Shown here piece after piece: positions 1 to 7,291 of a stretch of 27,320 nucleotides of DNA. The notes under the pieces are model-generated. The model made no database searches, was not told where the DNA came from, and saw nothing but the letters and a program-made list of their open reading frames with translations. Every line of letters begins with the position of its first letter. Within the stretch, counting starts at the first letter, position 1. The DNA is from Candidatus Lambdaproteobacteria bacterium (GTDB lineage: Bacteria > SAR324 > NAC60-12). Made by a program: the position numbers and the translations under genes. Where the stretch lies: positions 1 to 27,320 of the forward strand of contig DTUH01000213.1 in NCBI GenBank assembly GCA_012964265.1, written 5' to 3'.

Positions 1-96
1 CGTGACGACTACCGCCGCATTTTTATTCCCAATTCCACACTCGCGGATCCCATCATTGAAGGACTGGTCAAGGCGGGCTGGAATCCGGAGGAGTGA
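1..96 (+). CDS. C-terminal end of an unidentified protein (5' truncated by window edge)
   Basis: The first frame is open from base 1 to a TGA at 94-96 and encodes 31 residues ending in GLVKAGWNPEE. The start lies outside the window. The tail has the look of a real acidic C-terminus rather than a random frame, but it is too short to name a family. It is the only plus-strand coding candidate in the first 24 kb apart from the short caspase-like fragment that overlaps it. The next gene (vapC) is convergent with it. Confidence 0.4.
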   Translation, partial: RDDYRRIFIPNSTLADPIIEGLVKAGWNPEE

Positions 97-188
97 ACAC
101 CAATCAGGCGCTATTGATGGTGGACACCTGTTGTTCCGGCAATGTCACTGGAACTGTGGCTCCTAGCTCTAATCACTTCTCACTGTAG
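60..188 (+). pseudogene. Possible remnant of a caspase-like (peptidase C14) catalytic segment
   Basis: A frame open from 60 to a TAG at 186-188 encodes ALLMVDTCCSGN at about 108-143. This resembles the catalytic-cysteine strand of caspase/metacaspase p20 domains: hydrophobic strand, then D-x-C-x-S-G. The Asp is at 123-125, the Cys at 129-131, and Ser-Gly follow at 135-140. No partner His segment is visible and the frame ends about 15 residues later, so if the resemblance is real this is debris, not a working gene. It overlaps the partial gene at 1-96 in another frame. A chance match over a dozen residues is quite possible. Confidence 0.22.
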
Positions 189-284
189 TTTTGGGCTCCG
201 GGAAACAGTGCAGCGAGATCCGGATTGTTCGTCTCTGATGCGTCAGGCAACGCTTGAAATCGGAAATGCAAGACACTTCTTGAC

Positions 285-674
285 TTAATTTATGAGCAAT
301 AATCCAGGAACAGATTCAAAATGTTTGTCGGCTGTAGCAATTGCGATTCCATTTTCCTTGGCCACAGCTGCTATCCACATGTCATTCGTTGGAATTGGTT
401 TCCCGGCTTTTTTCAGGTCAAGAAAAATCTGGCTGTAATGGCTCGCAGTTTTTTCCGTGACGTCCACCACTTTAACCCGCGGTGAATCCAGAAATTCATT
501 GAACAGTTTCAAATTTTGCTCAACCTTGGTTCCAAACCTGAAACCTGAAAGCAGTTCACCGATCACAATTGAACAAACGAGTATACTTTCCGCTTTCATT
601 AATACTTCTGTCGCATAGTCGTTATTTTTCATGGCCAAACTGTAAATATTTGTGTCAATAACTACGGCGTTCAT
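285..674 (-). CDS. vapC: VapC-type PIN-domain toxin (ribonuclease)
   Basis: A 129-130 residue single PIN domain, the normal size for VapC toxins, which are Mg-dependent RNases held inactive by a VapB partner. The four acidic metal ligands are visible: Asp in VVIDTN near the N-terminus, Glu in GELLSG near residue 40, Asp in TNDMWIAA near 98, and Asp in TADKHF near 116. I chose the ATG at 674 because it overlaps the vapB stop as ATGA, typical of translational coupling. A GTG two codons upstream (680) is the alternative. It is the distal gene of the vapBC pair. The family assignment is firm; the RNA target cannot be inferred. Confidence 0.88.
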   Translation of the reverse strand: MNAVVIDTNIYSLAMKNNDYATEVLMKAESILVCSIVIGELLSGFRFGTKVEQNLKLFNEFLDSPRVKVVDVTEKTASHYSQIFLDLKKAGKPIPTNDMWIAAVAKENGIAIATADKHFESVPGLLLIN

Positions 675-931
675 TTCCACAATTCAGCGTCTATGGATTG
701 AAAATTCTTTTGCGTTTTCTCAAATGCTTCATATTCGTCTTCTGTCCACTTCCCGAAAAGAAAGTTTAAATCAGAGTATTGCCTGGTGTGAATCTTGTTT
801 TTTTCCAGTCCAAGACTTTTCCGCAGAGAATTCAGGATCAATTGATTCACGCTGAGTGATTCACTTTTTGCGGTGCCTTTCAGTTTATTTTCAAGGTCTT
901 TATCAACGCCCCTGATAGTTATTGCTTTCAT
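671..931 (-). CDS. vapB: VapB/FitA-type ribbon-helix-helix antitoxin
   Basis: An 86-residue protein. The N-terminus (MKAITIRGVDKDLENKLKG) has the short beta-strand followed by two helices of a ribbon-helix-helix DNA-binding domain. The acidic, aromatic C-terminal half (GKWTEDEYEAFEK) looks like the toxin-wrapping tail. The ATG at 931 is preferred over upstream in-frame Met codons because GGAG lies about 6 nt before it. Its stop overlaps the vapC start by ATGA, so the two should be made together. Such antitoxins normally repress their own promoter, and a promoter with an ATGA-CA-TCAT palindrome lies just upstream (966-1000). Confidence 0.82.
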   Translation of the reverse strand: MKAITIRGVDKDLENKLKGTAKSESLSVNQLILNSLRKSLGLEKNKIHTRQYSDLNFLFGKWTEDEYEAFEKTQKNFQSIDAELWK

Positions 932-965
932 TTTTTCTCCATTTGATATCATATTTAGCATCTTT

Positions 966-1000
966 ATGACATCATAATATATAACCGTTCAATTTGTCAA
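966..1000 (-). promoter_or_regulatory. vapBC promoter with candidate autoregulatory operator
   Basis: Reading the minus strand, TTGACA (995-1000) is followed after 18 nt by TATGAT (971-976), a 6/6 and a 5/6 match to the sigma-70 boxes. An inverted repeat, ATGA-CA-TCAT at 966-975, covers the -10 box, where VapBC-type repressors usually bind. The vapB ATG lies about 40 nt downstream. The operator role is inferred. Confidence 0.55.
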
Positions 1001-1107
1001 ACAATTCTTTCATAATAATCTCATTTCCCGACAGGACAGAGACATAAGTTGTTAACTTTCCCTTTAGCAGAGTGGACACAATCAATCGACAGTCACGAGT
1101 TTTATCG

Positions 1108-1185
1108 TGTCATTCCGAATGAATGTGTGGGATCTTATGAGATATCGTCACTTTTTCAGATCTCTCCCTTCGGCCGAGATGACAT
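1108..1185. repeat. Imperfect palindromic intergenic repeat
   Basis: The segment opens with TGTCATTCCGA and closes with CGGCCGAGATGACA, whose reverse complement TGTCATCTCGG largely matches the opening. It has an inner GATCTTATGAGAT / TTCAGATCTC segment. This architecture is that of the dispersed TGTCATTcCGA...CGAgATGACA repeats found between genes in many bacteria. Only one copy is in the window. It lies between vapBC and the kdsD 3' end, in a 321-nt gap (932-1252) that otherwise holds only the vapBC promoter. Confidence 0.5.
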
Positions 1186-1252
1186 GCCGCAAACTATAAT
1201 ATCAGTATCTTAGGGGAATTCGTGACTCACTAGTTATTAAAAGCATCAACTA

Positions 1253-2227
1253 TTAATAAACTCCTGCACGCAAAATGTAGTAAATCTGGACGATGCCGAT
1301 GGGACGATTTTCCGGATCCGCGACAACAAGACAAGTGATGGAGTGTGTTTCCATGACATGCAGTGCTTTCGCGGCAAGTTCTTCCGGAGCAATTGTTTTT
1401 GGATCTGTGTGGGCAAATTTAAGCAAAGGTTTGTCAAGAAAAGACTGTTCGTCTTCAAGCAGCCGCATTAAATCTCCGGTGGTAAATACACCACTGATTT
1501 TTTCATTCTGATCGACTGCGACTACTATTCCGAGGTTTTTCCTGGAAAGAATATTCATTGCTTCCCGCATTAACATATTTTCGGGCACTACAGGCAATGT
1601 ATCACCTGCCACCATAACATCCTTTATTCTGATTGTCAGTTTGCGTCCCAAACTACCCCCAGGATGAAACGTGGCAAAATCGTCCTCACGAAATTGCCGC
1701 TGCTCAAGCAAACACATTGCCAGAGCGTCTCCAAGAGCCAGTGTGGCGGTACTGCTTGCGGTGGGAGTCAGCCCCAGCGGACATGCTTCTTTTTCAACAG
1801 CAACACTCAAATGAACTGTGGCTGCCTGTGCCAGAGTCGAATCCGGTTGGCCGGTCATTGCAATCAGCGGGACACCAATCGCATGAATATGACCGATCAT
1901 CTGCACAACTTCACTGGTTTCTCCGCTGTATGAGAATGCAATTACAACATCCTGTCTGGTGATGATTCCCAAATCGCCGTGAGAGCTTTCTCCCGCATGT
2001 AAAAAAAGCGAGGGGGTTCCGGTACTGGTAAGAGTGGCGGCAATTTTTTGAGCAATCAATCCGCTTTTGCCCATTCCGGCCAGGATTACTTTTCCCTGAC
2101 AGGCAAAAAGCAAATTAACTGCTTCCTCAAATTCTGGGCCCAGACGTGCGATCAGTCCATCGAGTCCTGCAATTTCAATTTTTAGCGTATCACGTGCACG
2201 CTTCAACAAAGGTGACATTTTTGTCAT
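1253..2227 (-). CDS. kdsD: D-arabinose 5-phosphate isomerase (KdsD)
   Basis: This cytoplasmic enzyme converts ribulose 5-phosphate to arabinose 5-phosphate, the first committed step to KDO for LPS inner core. The 324 residues match the usual ~328. A SIS sugar-isomerase domain (about 34-180) contains AGMGKSG and SSHGDLG, followed by two CBS domains (about 203-262 and 270-324). Lys54, Glu106, Glu147 and His188 sit at a constant offset of five from the E. coli catalytic residues Lys59, Glu111, Glu152 and His193, as I recall them. The start ATG overlaps the dapD stop as ATGA, so it is translated with dapD. It is the last gene of the long minus-strand block. GutQ-type paralogues have the same layout, but the neighbouring gmhB and ugd favour the LPS role. 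Confidence 0.93.
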   Translation of the reverse strand: MTKMSPLLKRARDTLKIEIAGLDGLIARLGPEFEEAVNLLFACQGKVILAGMGKSGLIAQKIAATLTSTGTPSLFLHAGESSHGDLGIITRQDVVIAFSYSGETSEVVQMIGHIHAIGVPLIAMTGQPDSTLAQAATVHLSVAVEKEACPLGLTPTASSTATLALGDALAMCLLEQRQFREDDFATFHPGGSLGRKLTIRIKDVMVAGDTLPVVPENMLMREAMNILSRKNLGIVVAVDQNEKISGVFTTGDLMRLLEDEQSFLDKPLLKFAHTDPKTIAPEELAAKALHVMETHSITCLVVADPENRPIGIVQIYYILRAGVY

Positions 2228-3354
2228 CCGTATAAAATCCCCTGTTTGGTAAAATGCCGCATTGTTGCGGAGTCCCGCAAATCGCCTGCTTTGAGAATAA
2301 CGGCATCTGTGTTGTGGTTTCCTTTTTTACTCGATAGAGACCCGCCAACTGCTAAACGATAAGGAGGAATTACAGGTAATAAAAATGTTTTATCGCCTAC
2401 CTCACATTTCAAAGGCGGAACAAAATCTCCTGTGTCTTCATCATAAACTTTCTTTCCGGAAGCCATGATAACTCCGCTCGCAATGACAGAGCCTTCACCT
2501 ATGATTCCAGTTACTTCACACATCGCACCTATTTTGACGTGATCCTCAACAATCGATGCCAGGCGTCCAGCAGGCTCCAAAACTCCTTCAATTCCGGAAC
2601 CTGCTCCAAACTTTACGTTTTTACCGATTTGAGCACATGACGCAACACGGGCTCCTCCGTCTATCATACAGCCTTCTCCGGCAATATAAGCTCCAATGTT
2701 GATAAAGGCCAGGTTCATGATTACGGTTTTTGGACCAATGTAGGCTCCGGTCCGCACAATGCAGCCCGGTGCATAACGAACTCCGCCGTTCACAAAATCA
2801 TCTTCAGTATAATTCGCCGTTTTCAGCGGAATTTTGTCCCAGTATTTTCCTTCCATCCTTTCGTTGGCGTGTGTGCCAAAATAATTTAAAACACCGTCAA
2901 TCGTATATGGTTGTGGTTCCCAAATTCCGTTGACTTTTTCTGCCGCCCTGACCTTTCCCTGACTTAACAACTCGATAAAAACCTCACATTCTGCGGCAGA
3001 TGCTTTTTGTCCGGAAAGATTTGTCAGCAAATCCCTGCATGTGCTTTCCACAATTTCAATCCGCAGAGACTCTCTTTTTTTAAGGCCCAGCAGCAACTCC
3101 AGTTTCTGATGTTTTCCCGGATTTTTACGGGCGTCTTCTACATGTTCTCCAAAAAGCTTCAGCCCTTCTTTTGCTGCATCCAGGCTGATTTTGCCTTTTG
3201 CGTCTGCAATATGCTGGAAAACCTGAATCGAACCCTGCCGTCCCGAAATATTTGGGATGATGGAAACCAGTTCGTCACGTTCATTGTAAAGACGCAGCAG
3301 CACCGTTTTTTCTGTAGTGGGAATTGATTTCAGATTTTCTGAAAATAGTTTCAT
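2224..3354 (-). CDS. dapD: DapD-like 2,3,4,5-tetrahydropyridine-2,6-dicarboxylate N-succinyltransferase, long form
   Basis: The family transfers succinyl from succinyl-CoA to tetrahydrodipicolinate in lysine/diaminopimelate synthesis. From about residue 95 the protein aligns with E. coli DapD (RAAEKVNGIW, NIGAYI, then SCAQIGKNV and GVLEP), and hexapeptide turns of a left-handed beta-helix run from about 195 to 330. At 376 residues it is about 100 longer than E. coli DapD (274), the excess being an N-terminal domain of unknown role. The strand motif reads CMIDGGARVASC where E. coli has TMVDTWATVGSC, keeping the Asp. AAGGA lies about 6 nt before the ATG. The stop overlaps the kdsD start. Specificity for succinyl rather than acetyl is inferred from similarity. 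Confidence 0.85.
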   Translation of the reverse strand: MKLFSENLKSIPTTEKTVLLRLYNERDELVSIIPNISGRQGSIQVFQHIADAKGKISLDAAKEGLKLFGEHVEDARKNPGKHQKLELLLGLKKRESLRIEIVESTCRDLLTNLSGQKASAAECEVFIELLSQGKVRAAEKVNGIWEPQPYTIDGVLNYFGTHANERMEGKYWDKIPLKTANYTEDDFVNGGVRYAPGCIVRTGAYIGPKTVIMNLAFINIGAYIAGEGCMIDGGARVASCAQIGKNVKFGAGSGIEGVLEPAGRLASIVEDHVKIGAMCEVTGIIGEGSVIASGVIMASGKKVYDEDTGDFVPPLKCEVGDKTFLLPVIPPYRLAVGGSLSSKKGNHNTDAVILKAGDLRDSATMRHFTKQGILYG

Positions 3355-3407
3355 AGGCTTCCTTTCATTTTAAGTATCAGCATCATTGTAGAAGAGAGTG
3401 TTTACAG

Positions 3408-4778
3408 TTAAACATGTTTCAGCGGAGGTTTTCCCAGCGGAAAAATATTAAAGCCGATTTCAAATAATTTTTTGTGATCAAGATGATTTCGTCCGTCAAA
3501 AATAAAAGCAGGTTTGGCCATTTTGTTAAAAATCCTCTCGAAATCCAGCTCGCGGTATTCCGTCCACTGGGTGACAAGGGCAAGTGAATGTGCGCCTTCT
3601 GCAGCTTCGTAAACATCTTCGAAAAATTTCACATCGCCTTGCATTTCCTTCAGATCAATCCTGGCATTTTCCAAAGCTTTTGGATCATGCACCCTGACTT
3701 TTGCGTGTTCACCCAATAATTTTTCACAGAGCGGAATTGCGGGTGAATCCCGTGTATCTCCAGTATCCTGCTTAAAGGCAAAACCAAGCAGTGTAATTGT
3801 TTTTCCGGCCAAAGTATTGAATTGTTCATGGAGTATATTTTGAAAAAACCGGTCGGTTTGCCAGTCGTTGATGCGTACAACACTGTCCCAGTAATCTGCA
3901 ACTTCCGGCAGACCGTAAAATTCGCAAAGATACGATAAATGCAGTATATCTTTGCGGAAACACGAACCTCCAAAACCGATGCTGGCCTCCAGGAATTTTG
4001 AGCCGATTCGCGTGTCCATTCCAATTGCTTTGGAAACTTCCGCAATATCTGCTTCAGTACGTTCACAAAGAGCTGAAATACTATTGATTGAAGAAATACG
4101 CTGTGCGAGCATAGCGTTGGCCACCAGTTTTGACAACTCACTGCTCCAGACATTGGTCAGCAGTATGCGTTCCCGTGGAACCCAGTGGGCGTATAATTCT
4201 GCCACCGTCTCTGCTGCTTTGTGTCCATTTTCATTTTCTTGGCCTCCAATCAAAACACGATCCGGAGTTGTTAAATCCTCAATTGCGGTTCCCTCTGCCA
4301 AAAATTCAGGATTTGAAACCACTGAAAATTGGGTCGAACTTTTTCCGGATTCAAGAATATGCGCCATCGCTTCTGCGGTACGCACCGGCAGTGTGCTTTT
4401 TTCGACAACAATAACTTTTGGCTTGCGGCAATTCTCTAAAATGTCACGTGCGGTTTTTTCCCAGAATTGCAAATCCGCTGCTTTTCCGGCACCTTCTCCA
4501 AACATTTTGGTGGGAGTGTTGACTGAAACGAAAATAATGTCTGCATCCGTGGTTGCTTCAGCAACATCGGTATGAAAAAACAAATTCCTTCCGCGTGCCT
4601 CCTGAACAACTTCGAGCAATCCCGGTTCATAAATCGGCAACTCGTCACTGTTCCAGCGGTCAATCCGCTCCTGGTTTATATCAACAACGGTTATTTTGTG
4701 TTCGGGACAATTTTTGGCGATCATCGCCATCGTCGGTCCTCCAACATAACCTGCACCGATACATAGAATATTACTCAT
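3408..4778 (-). CDS. ugd: UDP-glucose 6-dehydrogenase, eukaryote-like class
   Basis: Oxidises UDP-glucose to UDP-glucuronate with two NAD+, supplying acidic sugars for surface polysaccharide. The 456 residues start with a Rossmann motif, GAGYVGGPT. NPEFLAEGTAI and the catalytic-cysteine loop GFGGSCFRKDI (about residue 276) are intact, followed by the C-terminal UDP-binding domain (GFAFKQDTGDTRDSPA). The segment VSVNTPTKMFGEGAGKAADL strongly resembles animal UGDH, which has [21 protein letters not shown], rather than the shorter E. coli Ugd. The ATG at 4778 has no clear ribosome binding site. It lies 39 nt after gpmI and 53 nt before dapD. Confidence 0.93.
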   Translation of the reverse strand: MSNILCIGAGYVGGPTMAMIAKNCPEHKITVVDINQERIDRWNSDELPIYEPGLLEVVQEARGRNLFFHTDVAEATTDADIIFVSVNTPTKMFGEGAGKAADLQFWEKTARDILENCRKPKVIVVEKSTLPVRTAEAMAHILESGKSSTQFSVVSNPEFLAEGTAIEDLTTPDRVLIGGQENENGHKAAETVAELYAHWVPRERILLTNVWSSELSKLVANAMLAQRISSINSISALCERTEADIAEVSKAIGMDTRIGSKFLEASIGFGGSCFRKDILHLSYLCEFYGLPEVADYWDSVVRINDWQTDRFFQNILHEQFNTLAGKTITLLGFAFKQDTGDTRDSPAIPLCEKLLGEHAKVRVHDPKALENARIDLKEMQGDVKFFEDVYEAAEGAHSLALVTQWTEYRELDFERIFNKMAKPAFIFDGRNHLDHKKLFEIGFNIFPLGKPPLKHV

Positions 4779-4817
4779 TTATTTTGTTTATGTGTAAGTT
4801 AAAAAATTTTGTTCTCT

Positions 4818-6455
4818 TCATTCAGCAAAAAGCGCTGGCGCCAAATCATCCGGAATCGCCTGTCCAAGCAGGACAAAATTAGTCGCGGCAACATGACTCA
4901 AATTATTGTCGTAATCTTCACCAAACGGTTTAAGTTGATACTCGCCGCCATACAAAGGATCGTAAATTAAAAACGGTACTGGATTAAGTGAATGCTTTGT
5001 GCTCATTTCCAGTGTTCCGCTTTTATTTGTAATCAGCATTTGGTCAGCATTGCCGTGATCTGCTGTGACGACGAGAAGTCCATTCACTGCTTCGATGGCA
5101 CGTACAATCTTGCCTAAAGCCGCATCTGCTGCTTCAACTGCATGAACCGCTGCCTGAAAATCACCGGTGTGTCCAACCATATCCGCATTTGCGAAATTTA
5201 TCAAACCGTATTGATATTTTCCGGAACGGATAAATTCCACGGCTTTATTACTGATTTCTCCCGCTTTCATTCCTGGCTGCTCTGCAAAAGAAGGAATTTT
5301 ATCTGAGGCAATCAAATGATAATTTTCCATCGACGCATCCAGCGGTTCACGATAACCTCCATTATAGAAAAAAGTAACGTGGGCGAATTTTTGTGTTTCT
5401 GTCAGTCGGAACTGCTTGAGGCCAATTTCCAGAATACGCTTGCCGAAAGGATCATCCACTTCCGGAGTTCCCGCTAGAAAATCCGGAGGAATTTCATTAT
5501 CCTGATCGTACTGTGTCATTCCTGCAAACAGTATTTGAGGACGAGCACGTTCAAAATGCGGAAAATCTTTTGCCAGCATCGCCTCCGAAAATTCGCTTGC
5601 ACGATCGCCGCGAAAGTTTGTAAAAATGAGCGCGTGCTGATTTTCGATTTTCCCGACAGCCTCTCCGTTACGGACAAGGACAAATCCCGGAATATCCTGA
5701 TCTATGATCTCAGGATTGAGTTTCCGAAAATGTTCAATAGCACTCCGGATGGAAGGAAAGCGGTTTTCGGATTTTCCATGCACATGAATATTCCAACCAG
5801 CTTCCACTTTTTCCCAATTGTTGTCACGATCCATTGTCACAACTTCACGTCCGCCGCCGCTTGCAAAAGCATAATCGATTTCAGCACGTTGACTCTTTAA
5901 TTCCGAAAACAGCTTTTCAAAAGGTTCCGTAAAATCCAGTGCGGATTGTACTCCAACGTCTCTTCCGTCAAGTAACGCGTGCAGATAACAGCGTCTTAAC
6001 CCTGCCTGAAAAGCATGCCTAATTATTGCTTCCGTGTGATCAACGTGGCTGTGGATATTCCCGTTTGAAAGCAGTCCCAGCAGATGGAGCGGTGTATCAT
6101 GCGTCACACAGTTTTGGATATGCCGACTTAAAACCGGATTTTCAAAAAACTCTCCGGATTGAATTAGTTTCTGAATCAGCGTTGGCCCCTGCTCCTTGAT
6201 CATTCCTGCACCCATCGTCATGTGCCCAACTTCTGATCCGCCCAAATCCATATCGTTTGGCAAGCCGACATGAAGTCCGTGTGTCCAAAGCTGGGTGTAT
6301 GGATAGTCATTTGTCAAGCGGCTCATCACAGGTGGTTTTGCCTGATAGATGGCGTTTGTCTCATCGGGTTCACCAATGCCCCAACCGTCCAAAACCACAT
6401 GAATCAACGGGCCTCGTCCAGAAAAATGCTGTTGGAGGTTTTTTAGAGTAAGCAT
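4818..6455 (-). CDS. gpmI: 2,3-bisphosphoglycerate-independent phosphoglycerate mutase
   Basis: Interconverts 3- and 2-phosphoglycerate in glycolysis using two Mn ions and a phosphoserine intermediate. The 545 residues include LDGWG (metal Asp23), the nucleophile loop LGGSEVGH (Ser74), LLDGRDV, TNFRGDRASE, NADMVGHTGD and VTADHGNAD, covering phosphatase and transferase domains. The open frame continues 36 codons further upstream into the cinA-like gene, but that extension has no family character, so I start at the ATG at 6455, 19 nt past the preceding stop. The nucleophile loop has Gly where most family members have Asn (GNSEVGH), and GAGM instead of GAGR follows, marking a divergent subgroup. 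Confidence 0.93.
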   Translation of the reverse strand: MLTLKNLQQHFSGRGPLIHVVLDGWGIGEPDETNAIYQAKPPVMSRLTNDYPYTQLWTHGLHVGLPNDMDLGGSEVGHMTMGAGMIKEQGPTLIQKLIQSGEFFENPVLSRHIQNCVTHDTPLHLLGLLSNGNIHSHVDHTEAIIRHAFQAGLRRCYLHALLDGRDVGVQSALDFTEPFEKLFSELKSQRAEIDYAFASGGGREVVTMDRDNNWEKVEAGWNIHVHGKSENRFPSIRSAIEHFRKLNPEIIDQDIPGFVLVRNGEAVGKIENQHALIFTNFRGDRASEFSEAMLAKDFPHFERARPQILFAGMTQYDQDNEIPPDFLAGTPEVDDPFGKRILEIGLKQFRLTETQKFAHVTFFYNGGYREPLDASMENYHLIASDKIPSFAEQPGMKAGEISNKAVEFIRSGKYQYGLINFANADMVGHTGDFQAAVHAVEAADAALGKIVRAIEAVNGLLVVTADHGNADQMLITNKSGTLEMSTKHSLNPVPFLIYDPLYGGEYQLKPFGEDYDNNLSHVAATNFVLLGQAIPDDLAPALFAE

Positions 6456-6474
6456 TTGATTTTGGTGAGTTTTC

Positions 6475-7200
6475 TTATTCAATCCGCAGAACACATTTTT
6501 CTGGTAAACGTTCGTAAAGAAAATCGAAGGCTTTTTCCAAATAAGTGGAATCTCGACATTCAAGAGTCAACTTTACGTCATAGTCAGATCCAGATACTTT
6601 GGGATATGAACCCAGCATCAGTTCCGGAAATGCTTCCTGGGTTGCATCGAGTGACTCCGCGATTACACCTTCATCAGCCTTGAGATATATTTGTTTCAAA
6701 ACAATCGGAGTTGTCCGGAAGCGTTCCTTGATGGCTGAAAAACGGATTTTCAAAAATTCCGGAATTCCCGGAAATACAAATATATTGCGAAACTGCAGTT
6801 GTGGACCCCGACCTTCGGCATATTCAATCAGTTCCGAACCTTCCGGAATCATCGCCATTCTGCGGTGTGCGGATGTCATTTTATCGCCGTGATAATTACG
6901 GATGACTTTCATGATCAGAGGTGATTCAAAAAGTTCTATCCCAAAACCATTGGCGATGGAGGCAACTGTAATATCATCATGAGTTGGACCGATACCACCA
7001 CTGGTAAAAACCCAGGTGAAGCGTTCCGAAAAATCCACCACAGTCCGACCGATGATTTCCGGAATGTCCGGAATTGTGATAATTTGCTTGACCTCCACAC
7101 CGAGAGGTCTCAATTCCTGACACAAATAAGGTGAATTTATATCCGTCACCTTTCCGGATAAAATTTCGTTTCCGATGATTATTATGCCTGCGGTTTTCAA
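6475..7200 (-). CDS. CinA N-terminal-like molybdopterin-binding-fold protein
   Basis: About 241 residues with a MoCF/CinA N-terminal (COG1058-type) domain: IGNEILSGKVTDIN at the start and TSGGIGPTHDDIT near residue 70, the phosphate-binding signature of the fold. The C-terminal nicotinamide-nucleotide deamidase domain of full-length CinA (~410 residues) is absent, as in stand-alone COG1058 proteins that act as nucleotide pyrophosphatases. I prefer the TTG at 7200, because GGAG sits 7 nt upstream and the family usually begins right at this strand. A TTG at 7224 gives an eight-residue extension. It lies 19 nt before gpmI. The substrate is not determined. Confidence 0.78.
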   Translation of the reverse strand: MKTAGIIIIGNEILSGKVTDINSPYLCQELRPLGVEVKQIITIPDIPEIIGRTVVDFSERFTWVFTSGGIGPTHDDITVASIANGFGIELFESPLIMKVIRNYHGDKMTSAHRRMAMIPEGSELIEYAEGRGPQLQFRNIFVFPGIPEFLKIRFSAIKERFRTTPIVLKQIYLKADEGVIAESLDATQEAFPELMLGSYPKVSGSDYDVKLTLECRDSTYLEKAFDFLYERLPEKCVLRIE

Positions 7201-7291
7201 TTCCTTACTCCAACTGTATTTCAAAAAGAATGGCGGACATCAGGCCCGTAGTCTTGGTGGATAAAAAAGTCCATACTACTAATTTTCACAG

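Noticed and set aside
3650..4153. 167-codon minus-strand frame within ugd
   Set aside because: It is a shifted frame of the same strand as ugd, whose reading frame is intact and conserved.
3952..4575. 207-codon open frame on the plus strand
   Set aside because: It lies wholly antisense to ugd and has no family features; it mirrors the conserved codons of ugd.
6456..6563. N-terminal 36-codon extension of gpmI
   Set aside because: It overlaps the cinA-like gene, has no iPGM character, and an ATG at 6455 starts the family-like sequence.
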